Origin: Chloroflexota bacterium
GTDB lineage: Bacteria > Chloroflexota > UBA6077 > JACCZL01
Direction of reading: 5' to 3'
DNA length: 64,000 nt
Assembly: GCA_020845495.1 (NCBI GenBank)
Contig: JADLFM010000233.1
Span: forward strand, 1 to 64,000
The translations under genes were made by a program, and so were the position numbers. Positions 1-8,833 of this stretch are shown here, piece after piece. The notes under the pieces are model-generated. The model was not told where the DNA came from, searched no databases, and was given only the letters and a program-made list of their open reading frames with translations. How positions within the stretch are numbered: the first letter of the stretch is position 1; each line of letters begins with the position of its first letter.

Positions 1-198
1 CAGGCCATGCCGGCCGCCACGCCCGCCCTGACTCCTCCAACCCCCGAGACGCCGACCTCGCCGCCTCCCACCGTCACCTCTCCGGTCGTGCCTACCCCGA
101 CGACTCCAAAGACCATCGTCGCTGGCCACCCCACCAAGGACCATCCCTGGAATCGCCGCTTCTTGCCTCATCGACCCGCTCCGCCTGCAGAAAACTGA
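1..198 (+). CDS. C-terminal tail of a Pro/Thr-rich protein (5' truncated by window)
   Basis: The frame is open from the first base of the window to a TGA at 196-198, so this is most likely the end of a gene that begins to the left. An internal ATG lies at position 7, but nothing around it looks like a ribosome-binding site. The visible 65 residues are almost all Pro, Thr, Ser, Ala and Val in the first half, like an extracellular linker or a disordered tail, and end in a basic segment (WNRRFLPHRP). No domain can be recognised. Low-complexity open frames are common in GC-rich DNA, so a chance frame is possible. Confidence 0.4.
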   Translation, partial: QAMPAATPALTPPTPETPTSPPPTVTSPVVPTPTTPKTIVAGHPTKDHPWNRRFLPHRPAPPAEN

Positions 199-306
199 CG
201 GGCACCCGACGCCTGCCCCATCCTCCCGCCTACGAGCCGCATGTCGTATCCTCTGAGGGACGCCTGGCCGGTGAGGGATACCTGGCCGAGTGTCTGATGG
301 CGGCAG

Positions 307-2703
307 ATGCGCGAAGACATGACGACGGATGGGAAGACGCGGGGCGTGCCTGCACGAGACGATCGAACGAGCGCGACGGCGACGGCGGCGCGCGCCAGGG
401 CCGCCCGCGCGCGCTTCTCGGACACGCTCGAGAAGCTGAGCGAGACGATCGCCGCGCTGACGTCGGAGCGCTCGATCGGGCGCGTTCTTCAACGGATCGT
501 CGATCTGGCGCGGGACACCATTGGCACCCGCTACGCGGCGCTCGGCGTTGCGGATGCTGAGGGCCGGATTCAGCAATTCAGTACGAGTGGGCTGACGCCG
601 CAGGAGCGGGCTGCCATCGGCCCGCTGCCGCGGGGCCACGGTTTGCTCGGTGTGCTGATTCACGAGGGTCGGCCAGTCCGCATTCCGGACATCTCGCAAG
701 ACCCCCGCTCGTCCGGGTTCCCGCCCAACCATCCAGTGATGAAAACCCTCCTTGGCGTGCCGATCGTGCTGAACGGCCGCGTTCTGGGCGATCTCTACCT
801 CACCGACCGGCTGGACGGCGCGCCGTTCGACGAGGACGACGAGCGGCTCGCGCGCTTGCTCGCGCGGCACGCCGCCGTCGCCATCGACAACGCTCAGACG
901 AACGACGAACTCGAACGGCGACTGGAGCAACTGTCGTCGCTGCGCGCGTTCGGGCAGGCCATCGGCGGCGAGCTCGACGTCGAGCGTGCCCTGCAACTGG
1001 TCGTGGAGCGAGCGAGCGACATGCTGGGCGTATCGCTCGTCGCCATCGCGCTCAAGGAGTCGAACAGCGACATCTACACCTTCGAGGCCGCCTCTGGCCG
1101 CCGCGCCCGCCGGCTGCTCGGTATGCGCATCTCCGGGGCAGCTACCATGCTCGGCTGGGTCGCGGCGCAGAAGCACGCCGAGATTCTGGACGACGTGGCA
1201 CACGACGACCGGGTCAGCCTGCGGGTGCTCGAAGCCGTTGGGGGCCAGTCCGGGCTGTGGGCACCGCTGCTCGCCGGCGAACGGGTGGTCGGCTGCCTGA
1301 TGGCGATGGACCCGATGGGGGGCCGCTCCTTCGGGCAGGCTGACGTGCGCCTGGCCGAGGCAATCGGCCAACAGGCAGCGGTCGCGATCGACAATGCGCG
1401 CCTCTACGAACGTGCCCGCCAGGAGGCGAGCACCTCCCGCGCTCTCTTGTTGGTCACACGGGCCATGAACGCGTCGATTCGGCTCGAAGAGATCTTGCAA
1501 CTCATCGTAGATTCACTGGCGGAACTGATCGGAACACCGGCCGTGGCGGTGTACCTGCTTGGCGCGGACGGCACCGGCTTCGAGCTTGCCGCGACGCGCG
1601 CCCTGGCCATGCAGGGGCCAGGTGTCGGGAGCGGCCGGAGCCGCCAGAACGGCCAGGGTGACCGGCAAACCCAGGACGCCTACACCGGTGTAGACGCGGC
1701 CGGGAGCGCGGCCAGTGCTCCGACGAGCCCGGGCGCTCGGCTCGGCGTCGGGGCTACCGATGGCCCGAGCGTGCGCGGGGGCCGGCTGGCAACGCTGGTG
1801 GCCGTCGGGGACGGCCCGAGCGTCATTGCTGATACCCGCGACCGACCGGACCTGTCGTTCCCGACCCTTCGCGATGGCACCACGCCCCGCTCGGTGGCGG
1901 TGTCCCCGATACAACTGGGCGAGCGCATCCTCGGCGTCGTCGAAGCGTACTCGACGGTACCCAATCACTTTAGCGAGGACGACACGGCGCTGCTCGCCGC
2001 CTTCGCCGATCAGGCGGCTACAGCCATCGAGACGGCGCGCTTGTTCGGGCAGGCCCGCGAGCTTGCGCTCTTGCAGGAGCGCGATCGGATTGCCAAGGAG
2101 CTTCACGACGGTATCATCCAGACTATCTACGCGGTCGGCCTGAACCTGGACTACTGCCGGCTGGCGCTGCGAGAGGACCCGGATGATGTCCAGGCGCGCC
2201 TGGGAGACGCCACGGCCGGGCTGAACCGTGCGATTCAAGACATCCGCAACTACATTCTGGACCTGACCCACCGGGTGGGCGGCGGTGTCAACCTCCGTGA
2301 GGCCGCCGAAGGGCTGGCGCGCGAGTACAGCCGCTCCATCGCCGGCGCCGCGCCGCGCCGACTGGATATCCGTGTCGACGTCGACGACGAGGCCGCAACG
2401 ATCCTGCCGGCCGAGCGGCGCGCCGAGATCGTTCAGGTGATGCGCGAGGCGCTCGCCAACGCCATTCGCCACGGTCAGGCCAGCGACGTGACCATCTCGG
2501 CGCAGATCGAGAACAGCCGTCTGGCCGTGCGAGTGATCGACAACGGCCTCGGGTTCGAGCCGGGCGAGACCATCGAGCAGGGCCACCATGGACTGCGGAA
2601 CATGGCGAACCGGGCGCGGATGCTGGACGGTCAGTTGAAGGTGACGAGCGCACCAGGGCAGGGCACGACCGTCCAACTGCTGGTGCCGCTGGCCGCTGCC
2701 TGA
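307..2703 (+). CDS. Triple-GAF sensor histidine kinase (NarL/DegS type, HisKA_3)
   Basis: A 798-residue soluble sensor kinase with no membrane segment. Three GAF domains follow each other (about residues 60-200, 215-370 and 390-590), each closing with the usual AVAIDNA/ATAIETA helix. The third is interrupted at about 438-495 by a Gly/Ser/Gln-rich insert. The HisKA_3 dimerisation helix has the phospho-accepting histidine in ELHDG (His600), followed by GIIQTIYAVGLNL. The HATPase_c domain has the N box near 718, the G box DNGLGF near 745 and a second glycine box HHGLRNMANRA. Kinases of this architecture phosphorylate NarL/LuxR-type regulators, so the divergent gene at 3456-4118 is the obvious partner (inference). 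Signals sensed by the GAFs cannot be read from sequence. Several ATG codons sit at the start (307, 319) without a clear ribosome-binding site, so the exact start is uncertain. Confidence 0.93.
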   Translation: MREDMTTDGKTRGVPARDDRTSATATAARARAARARFSDTLEKLSETIAALTSERSIGRVLQRIVDLARDTIGTRYAALGVADAEGRIQQFSTSGLTPQERAAIGPLPRGHGLLGVLIHEGRPVRIPDISQDPRSSGFPPNHPVMKTLLGVPIVLNGRVLGDLYLTDRLDGAPFDEDDERLARLLARHAAVAIDNAQTNDELERRLEQLSSLRAFGQAIGGELDVERALQLVVERASDMLGVSLVAIALKESNSDIYTFEAASGRRARRLLGMRISGAATMLGWVAAQKHAEILDDVAHDDRVSLRVLEAVGGQSGLWAPLLAGERVVGCLMAMDPMGGRSFGQADVRLAEAIGQQAAVAIDNARLYERARQEASTSRALLLVTRAMNASIRLEEILQLIVDSLAELIGTPAVAVYLLGADGTGFELAATRALAMQGPGVGSGRSRQNGQGDRQTQDAYTGVDAAGSAASAPTSPGARLGVGATDGPSVRGGRLATLVAVGDGPSVIADTRDRPDLSFPTLRDGTTPRSVAVSPIQLGERILGVVEAYSTVPNHFSEDDTALLAAFADQAATAIETARLFGQARELALLQERDRIAKELHDGIIQTIYAVGLNLDYCRLALREDPDDVQARLGDATAGLNRAIQDIRNYILDLTHRVGGGVNLREAAEGLAREYSRSIAGAAPRRLDIRVDVDDEAATILPAERRAEIVQVMREALANAIRHGQASDVTISAQIENSRLAVRVIDNGLGFEPGETIEQGHHGLRNMANRARMLDGQLKVTSAPGQGTTVQLLVPLAAA

Positions 2704-2726
2704 CGTAGCCGCTGCCTGACGTAGCC
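2695..2726. repeat. 16-bp tandem duplication across a stop codon
   Basis: The unit GCTGCCTGACGTAGCC is present twice head to tail (2695-2710 and 2711-2726), followed by a partial third copy. The first copy contains the TGA stop of the triple-GAF kinase, so the duplication gives a second copy of the gene's last bases without altering the protein. Confidence 0.85.
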
Positions 2727-3011
2727 GCTGCACGGAAGCCGTTCACGGGCCGGCAGCGTGGGACGCCGCCATTCGGAGCCGCCCTCCCGCCGCCGTTTGG
2801 CGCGCTCGTCGGCCCGTCACCCCCCCTCGCCTGTCCCGGTGGGGTGGGGACAACTGTCACTCCCGATACTCCAGATACCGAGGTATCGTCTCTAGCAGGT
2901 GCCGATGTCGTCACACTGGCCGCGATGACAGCCGTTGCAGTGACGGTTCTCGCGGTCGCCGCGACAACCGTCGAAGCGCGGACACCAGCACGGACATCAG
3001 GGGGAGGGAAC

Positions 3012-3419
3012 GTGGCGACTCGTGCACACCATCCTGGGGATGTCCGTGCCCTCGTCCTGAGCGAGCATGAAGCCGTCCGACGAGAGCTCGTAGCGTATCT
3101 CGCCCGCACGGCGGGGCTCGAGGTGACGGGCGATCACTTCTCGGTGGACGGCATCCGTGCGGTGCACCCACAGGTGGTCGTGCTCGACCTGAGCCGCCTG
3201 TCGCACCGCAACCTGGTGGACGCTCTCGCCGCCGCTGGACAGGTCGGGGCGCGTATCGTCGCGCTTGCGTCGGTGAGCGAGCCATCCGAAGAACGAGCGG
3301 TCACCCGCGCGGGGGGCCTCTATCGCCTGAAGGCCGGGGGTGCGGACGGGTTGGCCGAGACGATCCTGATGGCTGCACACCAGCCAGCCGGCTGCACGCC
3401 GATCTCGGCTACCGCCTGA
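3012..3419 (+). CDS. Degenerate response-regulator receiver protein
   Basis: A 135-residue protein built as a single CheY-like receiver with no output domain. The strand-1 region reads RALVLSEHE, so the acidic pair that normally binds magnesium is replaced by Ser-Glu. The phospho-acceptor aspartate is kept in VVVLDLS (about Asp59), and a Lys is present near the end (YRLKAGG). The start is a GTG at 3012 directly behind a strong GGGGAGGGAAC ribosome-binding site. A longer in-frame reading from GTG 2844 would add a hydrophobic N-terminus but has a poorer start context. The gene lies between the triple-GAF kinase and a convergent NarL-type regulator. With the metal pocket damaged it may act as a phosphorylation-independent adaptor or be decaying. 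Confidence 0.72.
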   Translation: MATRAHHPGDVRALVLSEHEAVRRELVAYLARTAGLEVTGDHFSVDGIRAVHPQVVVLDLSRLSHRNLVDALAAAGQVGARIVALASVSEPSEERAVTRAGGLYRLKAGGADGLAETILMAAHQPAGCTPISATA

Positions 3420-3455
3420 CGACCGGCGCACCACTCTGAGCGGCCAGGGCGACGG

Positions 3456-4118
3456 TCACTCCTCCTGGGTGACGCCCGGCAGGCCATGCTCGACGGCATA
3501 GGCGGCGGCCTGCGAACGGTGTGAGAGGCCGAGCTTGCCGAGGATCGAGGAGACGTAGTTTCGGACGGTCTTCTCGGACAAGAACAACTCGCTGGCGATC
3601 TCGCGGTTCGTGCGTCCCCGTGCGACGAGCGCAATGATCTTGACTTCCTGCTCGGTGAGCATCTTGAAGGCTTCACCGCGATCTTTGCGCGCTGCTTCGC
3701 GCAGGCGGGCAAACGCCTTGTTCATCATCGCCGGGTCGAGCAGCGCTTCACCCCGGGCGACGGCTTCGAGCGAGCGTACCAGATCATCCGAGCCGATCTG
3801 TTTCAGGACGTAGCCGGTCGCGCCGGCCGCCACCGCGTCCATCAGGAGTTCATCATCCGCGTATGAGGTCAGGATGATGACCTTCGTCTCTGGCAGTGCC
3901 TCGGTGATCTCGCGCGTGGCCTCGATACCGCTCTTGCCCGGCAGTCGGACGTCCATCACCACCACGTCAGGGCGCTGGACCCGCGCCTTGGCGAGTGCTT
4001 CATCAGCGGTGCCGGCCTCGCCGACGACCTCGAACCGTGGGTGTCGGCCCAGTAGCGCCTTGAGGCCGAGGCGCACGACTTCATGGTCGTCGACCAGCAG
4101 AATCCGTAGGTCCCGCAC
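3456..4118 (-). CDS. NarL/LuxR-family response regulator
   Basis: A 220-residue two-domain regulator. The receiver has the acidic pair Asp10/Asp11, phospho-acceptor Asp56 in [10 protein letters not shown], Thr84 and Lys106 (YVLKQIG), so all switch residues are present. After a linker rich in charged residues comes a LuxR-type helix-turn-helix ([37 protein letters not shown]). The start is GTG at 4118, preceded by GGGAGGGAG. It converges on the degenerate receiver gene and is the best candidate partner of the kinase at 307-2703, since HisKA_3 kinases and NarL-type regulators normally pair. Its target promoters are unknown. Confidence 0.93.
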   Translation of the reverse strand: MRDLRILLVDDHEVVRLGLKALLGRHPRFEVVGEAGTADEALAKARVQRPDVVVMDVRLPGKSGIEATREITEALPETKVIILTSYADDELLMDAVAAGATGYVLKQIGSDDLVRSLEAVARGEALLDPAMMNKAFARLREAARKDRGEAFKMLTEQEVKIIALVARGRTNREIASELFLSEKTVRNYVSSILGKLGLSHRSQAAAYAVEHGLPGVTQEE

Positions 4119-4286
4119 GCTACGCTACTCCCTCCCGGCCGCCCGGGGCGATTGCACACATCATACCCGCACGAGCGGCCGTCGGGACGTGCCGGTGTCT
4201 GGCCGGCACGCGGTGTCGCCCTCGGACAACCGGGGCACGCGCGAGGGTATCATCTGCTGCAAGGTCTCTCCAGGGGCGACATGTAT

Positions 4287-4316
4287 CGGCACGAGGGCAA
4301 CCGGCACGAGGGCAAC
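4287..4316. repeat. 15-bp direct repeat, two copies
   Basis: CGGCACGAGGGCAAC occurs twice in tandem, followed by a partial third copy (CGGCAC), in the 245-bp gap between the NarL-type regulator and the small membrane protein. No other structure is seen in this gap. Confidence 0.75.
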
Positions 4317-4363
4317 CGGCACGGTGTGGTCTCGGGCGAGTGGCGCTCAGAGGCGGGCGGCGC

Positions 4364-4666
4364 TCAAAGCTGACCGAGCCAGTACCAGCCGCTCACCACC
4401 ACCGCGCCGACGACGAGCAACGCGTTCGTACGACGCCAGTTGTAGAGGAAGGTCCGGGCCCAGCGTTCATCGACATTGGCCGACCCGGACGCAGGCGCGC
4501 CGTCCGCCAGCGCCTGGATTGGGCGGCGGGCCAGCAGGTAGCCGATCGACACGAGCGCCGTGGCCGTGAGCCAGAGGCCAAGCGCCAGACCGCGGCTGAC
4601 GAACTCCCCGAGGGCGAGCGTCAGCATGGTCAGAACGAAGAAGAAGAGCTCGAAGAAGAACAGCAT
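4364..4666 (-). CDS. Small two-helix membrane protein of unknown function
   Basis: A 100-residue protein with a very hydrophobic N-terminus (MLFFFELFFFVLTMLTLAL), a second hydrophobic stretch around 28-45 and a third near the C-terminus (NALLVVGAVVVSGWYWLGQL). The middle, about 50-78, is polar with Trp and Arg. The composition and the lack of Arg-rich shadow-frame character support a real gene. I do not recognise a family. It stands alone between divergent neighbours. Confidence 0.6.
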   Translation of the reverse strand: MLFFFELFFFVLTMLTLALGEFVSRGLALGLWLTATALVSIGYLLARRPIQALADGAPASGSANVDERWARTFLYNWRRTNALLVVGAVVVSGWYWLGQL

Positions 4667-4877
4667 CCGAGTAGGAGGTTGAGGGTCTGGCTTTCGTGAC
4701 GAGGGGTGAGGGGGGGCGACAGGGAGCAGGCACGGCTCTCAGGCTGTACGCAGCATAGTACCGCATTTCTCGGAGCGGGGACGGCCGTCATTGCGCCGAG
4801 GCGCCGGCGCCCGCGACCATGATACCGCTCGTCCGCGTTCTTCAGACGCCGCGGCCCCGGCCGTGTGTGGGCGAGAC

Positions 4878-5687
4878 GTGAAGGGGAGTGCCGAAGCCGT
4901 GGAATCCACCGTCGCGCCCCAGCGCCGCTTCCGCCTCGGAGAGTTGACCCGCGAGGAACTTCAAGCCCGCCTGCCGTCTGCCACCGTCGTCCTGCCCATC
5001 GGGTCGCACGAACAGCACGGACGGCATCTGCCGCTCATGACCGACGCCCTGATGGCCGAGACGATCGGCCTGAAGGCTGCCGAACTGGTGCTGCCGTCCG
5101 CCGACGTGCTGATCGGGTCGGTGCTGCCGTACGGCTGCTCGCACCATCACCTCGCCGTCGGCGGCGCCGTGACGGTGACCCAACGTACCTACATCGCGTT
5201 TCTCGTCGATCTTGCCGAGAGCATCGCCCGGATGGGCGGCCGGCGGCTCGTCTTCTTGAACGGCCACGGCGGCAACGAGGACGCGATGCGCGTCGCCGCC
5301 AACGAGGTGGTCTTCGAACGGCGGCTGAACCTCGCGGTAGCGGCCGTCTCGTACTGGACGATTGGCAAGGCCGTGCTCGAAGGGTTGCCGGGGCCGTTCC
5401 CCGGCCACGCCGGCAACGTCGAGACGAGTCTCGTTCAGGCGGTGCGGCCGGATCTCGTGCACCTGGAGCGCCGCTTCGAGCCGGACACGAGCGCCCGTCC
5501 ACTGGTGGTCCACGGGCAGGTGGCGGGAGTGCCGGTGCGGTACCCCGGTATCTGGGAGGCGAGTGACGGGGTCACTGACGCCGCCGACCAGGCCAGCGCC
5601 GAGCTGGGTGCAGAAGCGGTAGAGGGTCTTGCGCGGGCGACGGCCGCGTTCCTGCTGGCCTTCCACGAGCGCCCGCTGCTTGCCTGA
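4878..5687 (+). CDS. Creatininase-family amidohydrolase
   Basis: A 269-residue metal-dependent hydrolase of the creatininase/formamide-hydrolase family. The family motifs are all visible: LPIGSHEQHGRHLPLMTD holds the first metal-binding Glu, His and Asp; LPYGCSHHHL follows; NGHGGNE carries the metal-binding His; HAGNVETS supplies the catalytic/metal Glu. Members cleave cyclic or linear amides such as creatinine or formylated biosynthetic intermediates, and the substrate here cannot be assigned. An upstream ATG at 4791 would add a 29-residue Arg/Pro-rich extension. I prefer GTG 4878, which lies just before the conserved domain. Confidence 0.9.
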   Translation: MKGSAEAVESTVAPQRRFRLGELTREELQARLPSATVVLPIGSHEQHGRHLPLMTDALMAETIGLKAAELVLPSADVLIGSVLPYGCSHHHLAVGGAVTVTQRTYIAFLVDLAESIARMGGRRLVFLNGHGGNEDAMRVAANEVVFERRLNLAVAAVSYWTIGKAVLEGLPGPFPGHAGNVETSLVQAVRPDLVHLERRFEPDTSARPLVVHGQVAGVPVRYPGIWEASDGVTDAADQASAELGAEAVEGLARATAAFLLAFHERPLLA

Positions 5688-5833
5688 CCACGCCGCCAAA
5701 CGCCCGCCGCGTGGCGCCGCTCGCTGCTCGTCTGGCGTGCAACGCGAGCGCTGATGCCGCGCTCCACCGATGTATGAGCCATCTGGCTGGCTATCATCGC
5801 TCCAGACAGTCCAAGCGGAGGGAGAGGGCATCG

Positions 5834-6667
5834 ATGGGCACGACGAACACCCGCTGGGCAGCGGAAGATCTTCAGAAGGCGTTTCTGATCGACATGGAAG
5901 CGCTGCGCGAGGAAGACTGGGCGCGCCCTAGCGACTGCGCAGGCTGGACGACGGCTTCCGTCTTCGTCCATGTGATTCAGGTGGCCGAGTTGCTTGCCGA
6001 TAGCCTGGCCCGCGGCCGGGCTGGTGACTCTGGCCCCCCGCCACTCGTCGCCGAACTGGGAGTCCAGGGTTGGCGAGCGGCGCGGGCCGAGCGCATGCAG
6101 CAGGCAGTATCGTTGCCAGCATCAGAACTGTTCGGGTGGTACACCCGAGCCGCGACGGCGCTCGCGCACGAGTTGGATGCCGTCGAGAGCGCTCCGGCCG
6201 ATGCACGTGGCTGGCACCCGATCGGTCCACAACCGCTCGCCTGGGTCGTCGATCAGTGGCTCTTCGAGCTTGCCTTGCACGACTGGGACATCCGCGTGTG
6301 CCAGGATCCATCCGCCACGATCCGACCCCAGGCGCAGGCAGCGTTTGCGCGGACACTGCCTGCCCGGCTCGCGCGGGGTTTCCAGGGCGCCGAGGACGCC
6401 TCACTCGCCGGTCGCTACCGCTTCGAGCTTCAATCCGATCCGCCGCATACGTTTCGCGTCGTGGTTGGTGCGGGCCAGCTTCAGGTTCTCCCGGAGGCGG
6501 AGATTGCCGACAACCCGGATATCACCATTCAGACGGACCCGACCGCGTTTGCGCTCGTGGCCACCGGCCGCCGCCCAGTCGACCGGTTCGAATCGACCGG
6601 GCGATGGGAGACGCGAGGCGACACGAAGCGCGCGGCCGGCTTCGCCCGCGCCTTCAAGGGATACTAG
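5834..6667 (+). CDS. Maleylpyruvate isomerase-like (MDMPI_N) protein with SCP2-like C-terminus
   Basis: A 277-residue protein of the mycothiol-dependent maleylpyruvate isomerase group. The N-terminal DinB-like four-helix bundle has a metal-site pattern with His in VFVHVIQV and a second His in WLFELALHDWDI. The C-terminal half (about 185-277) resembles the SCP2 sterol-carrier fold often attached to this family. The start at 5834 follows GGAGGGAGAGGGC; the ORF extends upstream to 5711, but that stretch is Arg/Ala filler. Related proteins use mycothiol or bacillithiol as cofactor, and which thiol this organism makes is not visible here. Confidence 0.82.
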   Translation: MGTTNTRWAAEDLQKAFLIDMEALREEDWARPSDCAGWTTASVFVHVIQVAELLADSLARGRAGDSGPPPLVAELGVQGWRAARAERMQQAVSLPASELFGWYTRAATALAHELDAVESAPADARGWHPIGPQPLAWVVDQWLFELALHDWDIRVCQDPSATIRPQAQAAFARTLPARLARGFQGAEDASLAGRYRFELQSDPPHTFRVVVGAGQLQVLPEAEIADNPDITIQTDPTAFALVATGRRPVDRFESTGRWETRGDTKRAAGFARAFKGY

Positions 6668-7009
6668 CGAGCGGGGAGTCGAGAGTGGCGAACGGAGACT
6701 AGCGGTCGCGTAGGCGAAGACGGCGGGTGGGTCACGGCGGACGTGGTGAACCCCGCTCGCCACGCCTTGCTCGCGGCCTGCGCGAGGATCGACGAGGGCG
6801 GTGGGTCGGGCGACCTGGCGCTCGCACCGCGCGGTTGAACACGCGGTGGGATGTGCTACCAGACGGGGTGGGATGTGCTGCCAGACGGGGTGGGAGGTGC
6901 TGCCAGACGGGGCGGACTGCTACACCATGCCGGGGTGGAATCTATAGGGATACACAGGGATCTACAGGGTCGCAAGCGCGGCACACGTGGGCTTCGCGGT
7001 GGACCCGGT
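6668..7009. other. Gene-free gap with tandem repeats
   Basis: This 342-bp gap lies between convergent genes. It holds three copies of a 22-bp repeat (6845-6910) and no open frame with protein-like composition. Confidence 0.6.
6845..6910. repeat. 22-bp tandem repeat, three copies
   Basis: The unit GGTGGGATGTGCTGCCAGAC plus GG is repeated at 6845, 6867 and 6889, with single-base differences (CTACC for CTGCC in the first, GAGG for GATG in the third). A degraded fourth copy (GGCGGACTGCTACACC) follows. It sits in the non-coding gap between convergent genes. Confidence 0.85.
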
Positions 7010-8056
7010 TTAGGCGGGGTGGGCTGACAGGCGGCTTGACGGGTCGGGACGCGAGTCGGCGGGCTCTGCGAGCGGGAGCAGATCCTCCGTGAGCTCGGCC
7101 TGGGCGTCGGCCTCGGCTCGGACGATCGACTCGCGCAGCGATTGGATGCTCCCGTCGAGCTCCTCGAGGGCTGTGTGCAGCGGGTCGTCGACGGGGGTGC
7201 GCTGGGCCGCCGCGCTCAGCAGGAGCCCAACGGCGTACAGACGCTGAATCACGCCGTCACTCAACTCGTGTGCGAGGCGCTCGCGAGCGTGGGCGGCGAT
7301 GACTCGGCGCTCAGCCGCCTCGACGACGCGGTCCTGCTCCAACTGGAAGACGGCCAGTATCCGGGTGAGCCCGAGCGCGAACAGAAGCCCGGCCGCACCT
7401 CGCCAGACCTGGGCCGGCATCCCCAGGAACCATTCGCTGCCAGGCCAGACTCCCACACTGGGCAGCATCAGGCCGAGCGTCAAGCTGACCAATGCCGCCG
7501 CTAGCGCCGTCAAGCGCAGCCAACGCGCCAGATGCTCGCCGCCGAGCGACTTCAGGTACCGCTCTTGAAGGAACAGACCGGCGGCGCAGACGAGTCCGGC
7601 TGGCAGGGCCAGAATCAGGCGAGCCTGAAGCTCGGCAATCGTAATTGCGGCTCCCAGGTCCCATACGGTGCCGCCCCCGCCGATAGACAGCCCGATCCAG
7701 ACAGCGAACAGCACCGGTGGAGCGGCCCGGAGGCGCGTCCGGGAGCGGGGCGGCAACAATTCGATGCCGAACTGGAGCAGCGCTCCGAACGCGGCCGCGA
7801 GGAGCAGTGCGCGCAGCAGCCAGAGCGTCTCGGTCACTGGCTCTGGCAGGTAGCGCTCCTGAATCGGAATGAACAGCAGCCCCCATTCCGCCAGCGCGTA
7901 AAACAACCCGAATGCCGCCAGCATCCAGAGCGGCCGAGCCAGCGGGAGCCGGCTGTACCGCCGGAACCCCAGGGCAGCCAGCAGCCCGACCACGAAGAAC
8001 GTCTGCCCCGAGACCGAGGCCACGATCGAAAGGTTGGTCACGAAGAACTGTTCCAT
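7010..8056 (-). CDS. Membrane sensor with degenerate HisKA_3-like helix and no ATPase domain
   Basis: A 348-residue protein. Residues about 5-245 form roughly seven hydrophobic helices (for example SIVASVSGQTFFVVGLLAAL and the repeated ALLLAAAFGALL types). A cytoplasmic coiled stretch (AVFQLEQDRVVEAAERRVIAA) then leads into ARERLAHELSDGVIQRLYAVGLLL. This is an unmistakable HisKA_3/DevS-type dimerisation helix, but the phospho-accepting histidine of ELHDG is Ser (AGT codon). The protein ends about 70 residues later with no N, G1 or G2 box, so it cannot be a kinase. It could form dimers with real kinases or sense a membrane signal. I use ATG 8056, behind GGCGAGGGC, rather than the upstream ATG at 8101. 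Confidence 0.78.
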   Translation of the reverse strand: MEQFFVTNLSIVASVSGQTFFVVGLLAALGFRRYSRLPLARPLWMLAAFGLFYALAEWGLLFIPIQERYLPEPVTETLWLLRALLLAAAFGALLQFGIELLPPRSRTRLRAAPPVLFAVWIGLSIGGGGTVWDLGAAITIAELQARLILALPAGLVCAAGLFLQERYLKSLGGEHLARWLRLTALAAALVSLTLGLMLPSVGVWPGSEWFLGMPAQVWRGAAGLLFALGLTRILAVFQLEQDRVVEAAERRVIAAHARERLAHELSDGVIQRLYAVGLLLSAAAQRTPVDDPLHTALEELDGSIQSLRESIVRAEADAQAELTEDLLPLAEPADSRPDPSSRLSAHPA

Positions 8057-8133
8057 ATGCCCTCGCCTTCGAACGCCGGCGGGCGGGCCGCGAACGTACA
8101 CGGTCCGCCCGCCGGAGGCCAGTGGTGTCCCGG

Positions 8134-8679
8134 TCAGCCCCCCCTGCTAGCCGGACCTGCCTGGCCTGCCTCGCGCGGCCAGCCCCCCGCTGACCGCGCT
8201 GTCTCGCTCAACCTCCGCTGGTCTTTCCCTCTGGCCACCCCGCGGGCGACGCTCACTCGCCTGGGCGACAACCTCGCCTGTCGAGTGTCGGGCCGGTCAA
8301 CGGTACGCAGCCGCCTCGATCGTCGCGAGCAGACCTCGGCCGCAAGACCGAACCCCTTGCCGCCGTTCTTGACGCGCGGCTCAATTACCTGGGTACCGTG
8401 TAGCTCGGTCGAAGCGCATGCAGCGTGGGCGACGGTGTGCGTGGCAGTGTGCGCGGTGGTGCTGTGCGCGCCGCGGCCCACGACTGACGTCGTCGGTGCG
8501 AGCACGGGTGTCAGAACCCTGTGCGCTGCCGGCCGGGCTGGTGACGGCATACTCGCCGTCCGGGTGCCGCCGTCGAGCGCGGTTTGCGGGGTGAGCCCCA
8601 ATCCGACGAAGCGGCTCCAGACGCGCCTGCCCGTCCAGATGGCGCCTATGGCCGCCAGCCCAATGAACGTCCCGCGCAT
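8134..8679 (-). CDS. Doubtful hypothetical protein with hydrophobic N-terminus
   Basis: An open frame of 181 residues whose first 30 residues (MRGTFIGLAAIGAIWTGRRV...) could be a membrane anchor. The rest is Thr/Ala/His and Arg-rich low complexity without a family resemblance. It lies in a stretch of almost 900 bp between the pseudo-kinase and cytochrome c genes that has no other candidate gene. It may be a short membrane protein read through into non-coding DNA or a chance frame. Confidence 0.22.
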   Translation of the reverse strand: MRGTFIGLAAIGAIWTGRRVWSRFVGLGLTPQTALDGGTRTASMPSPARPAAHRVLTPVLAPTTSVVGRGAHSTTAHTATHTVAHAACASTELHGTQVIEPRVKNGGKGFGLAAEVCSRRSRRLRTVDRPDTRQARLSPRRVSVARGVARGKDQRRLSETARSAGGWPREAGQAGPASRGG

Positions 8680-8833
8680 CGGCTCCGTAGTCCTTCACAC
8701 CCTGTCGTATGGACCTGGGCGGAGCGCATGGCATACGTGCCGCGCCCAATAGCGCCAGTATCCGCGCCGGGGTGAGGACCGGTGTCGTGACGAATGTCCC
8801 GAGTGCGCCGGGATGTTCCGGGGTGGCAAGAAG

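Noticed and set aside
1513..2733. 406-residue minus-strand open frame
   Set aside because: Antisense of the triple-GAF kinase; Arg/His/Gln/Gly-rich composition without any motif, typical of the third-position GC bias of the true gene.
4842..5831. 329-residue minus-strand open frame
   Set aside because: Antisense shadow of the creatininase-family gene, which has all the catalytic motifs.
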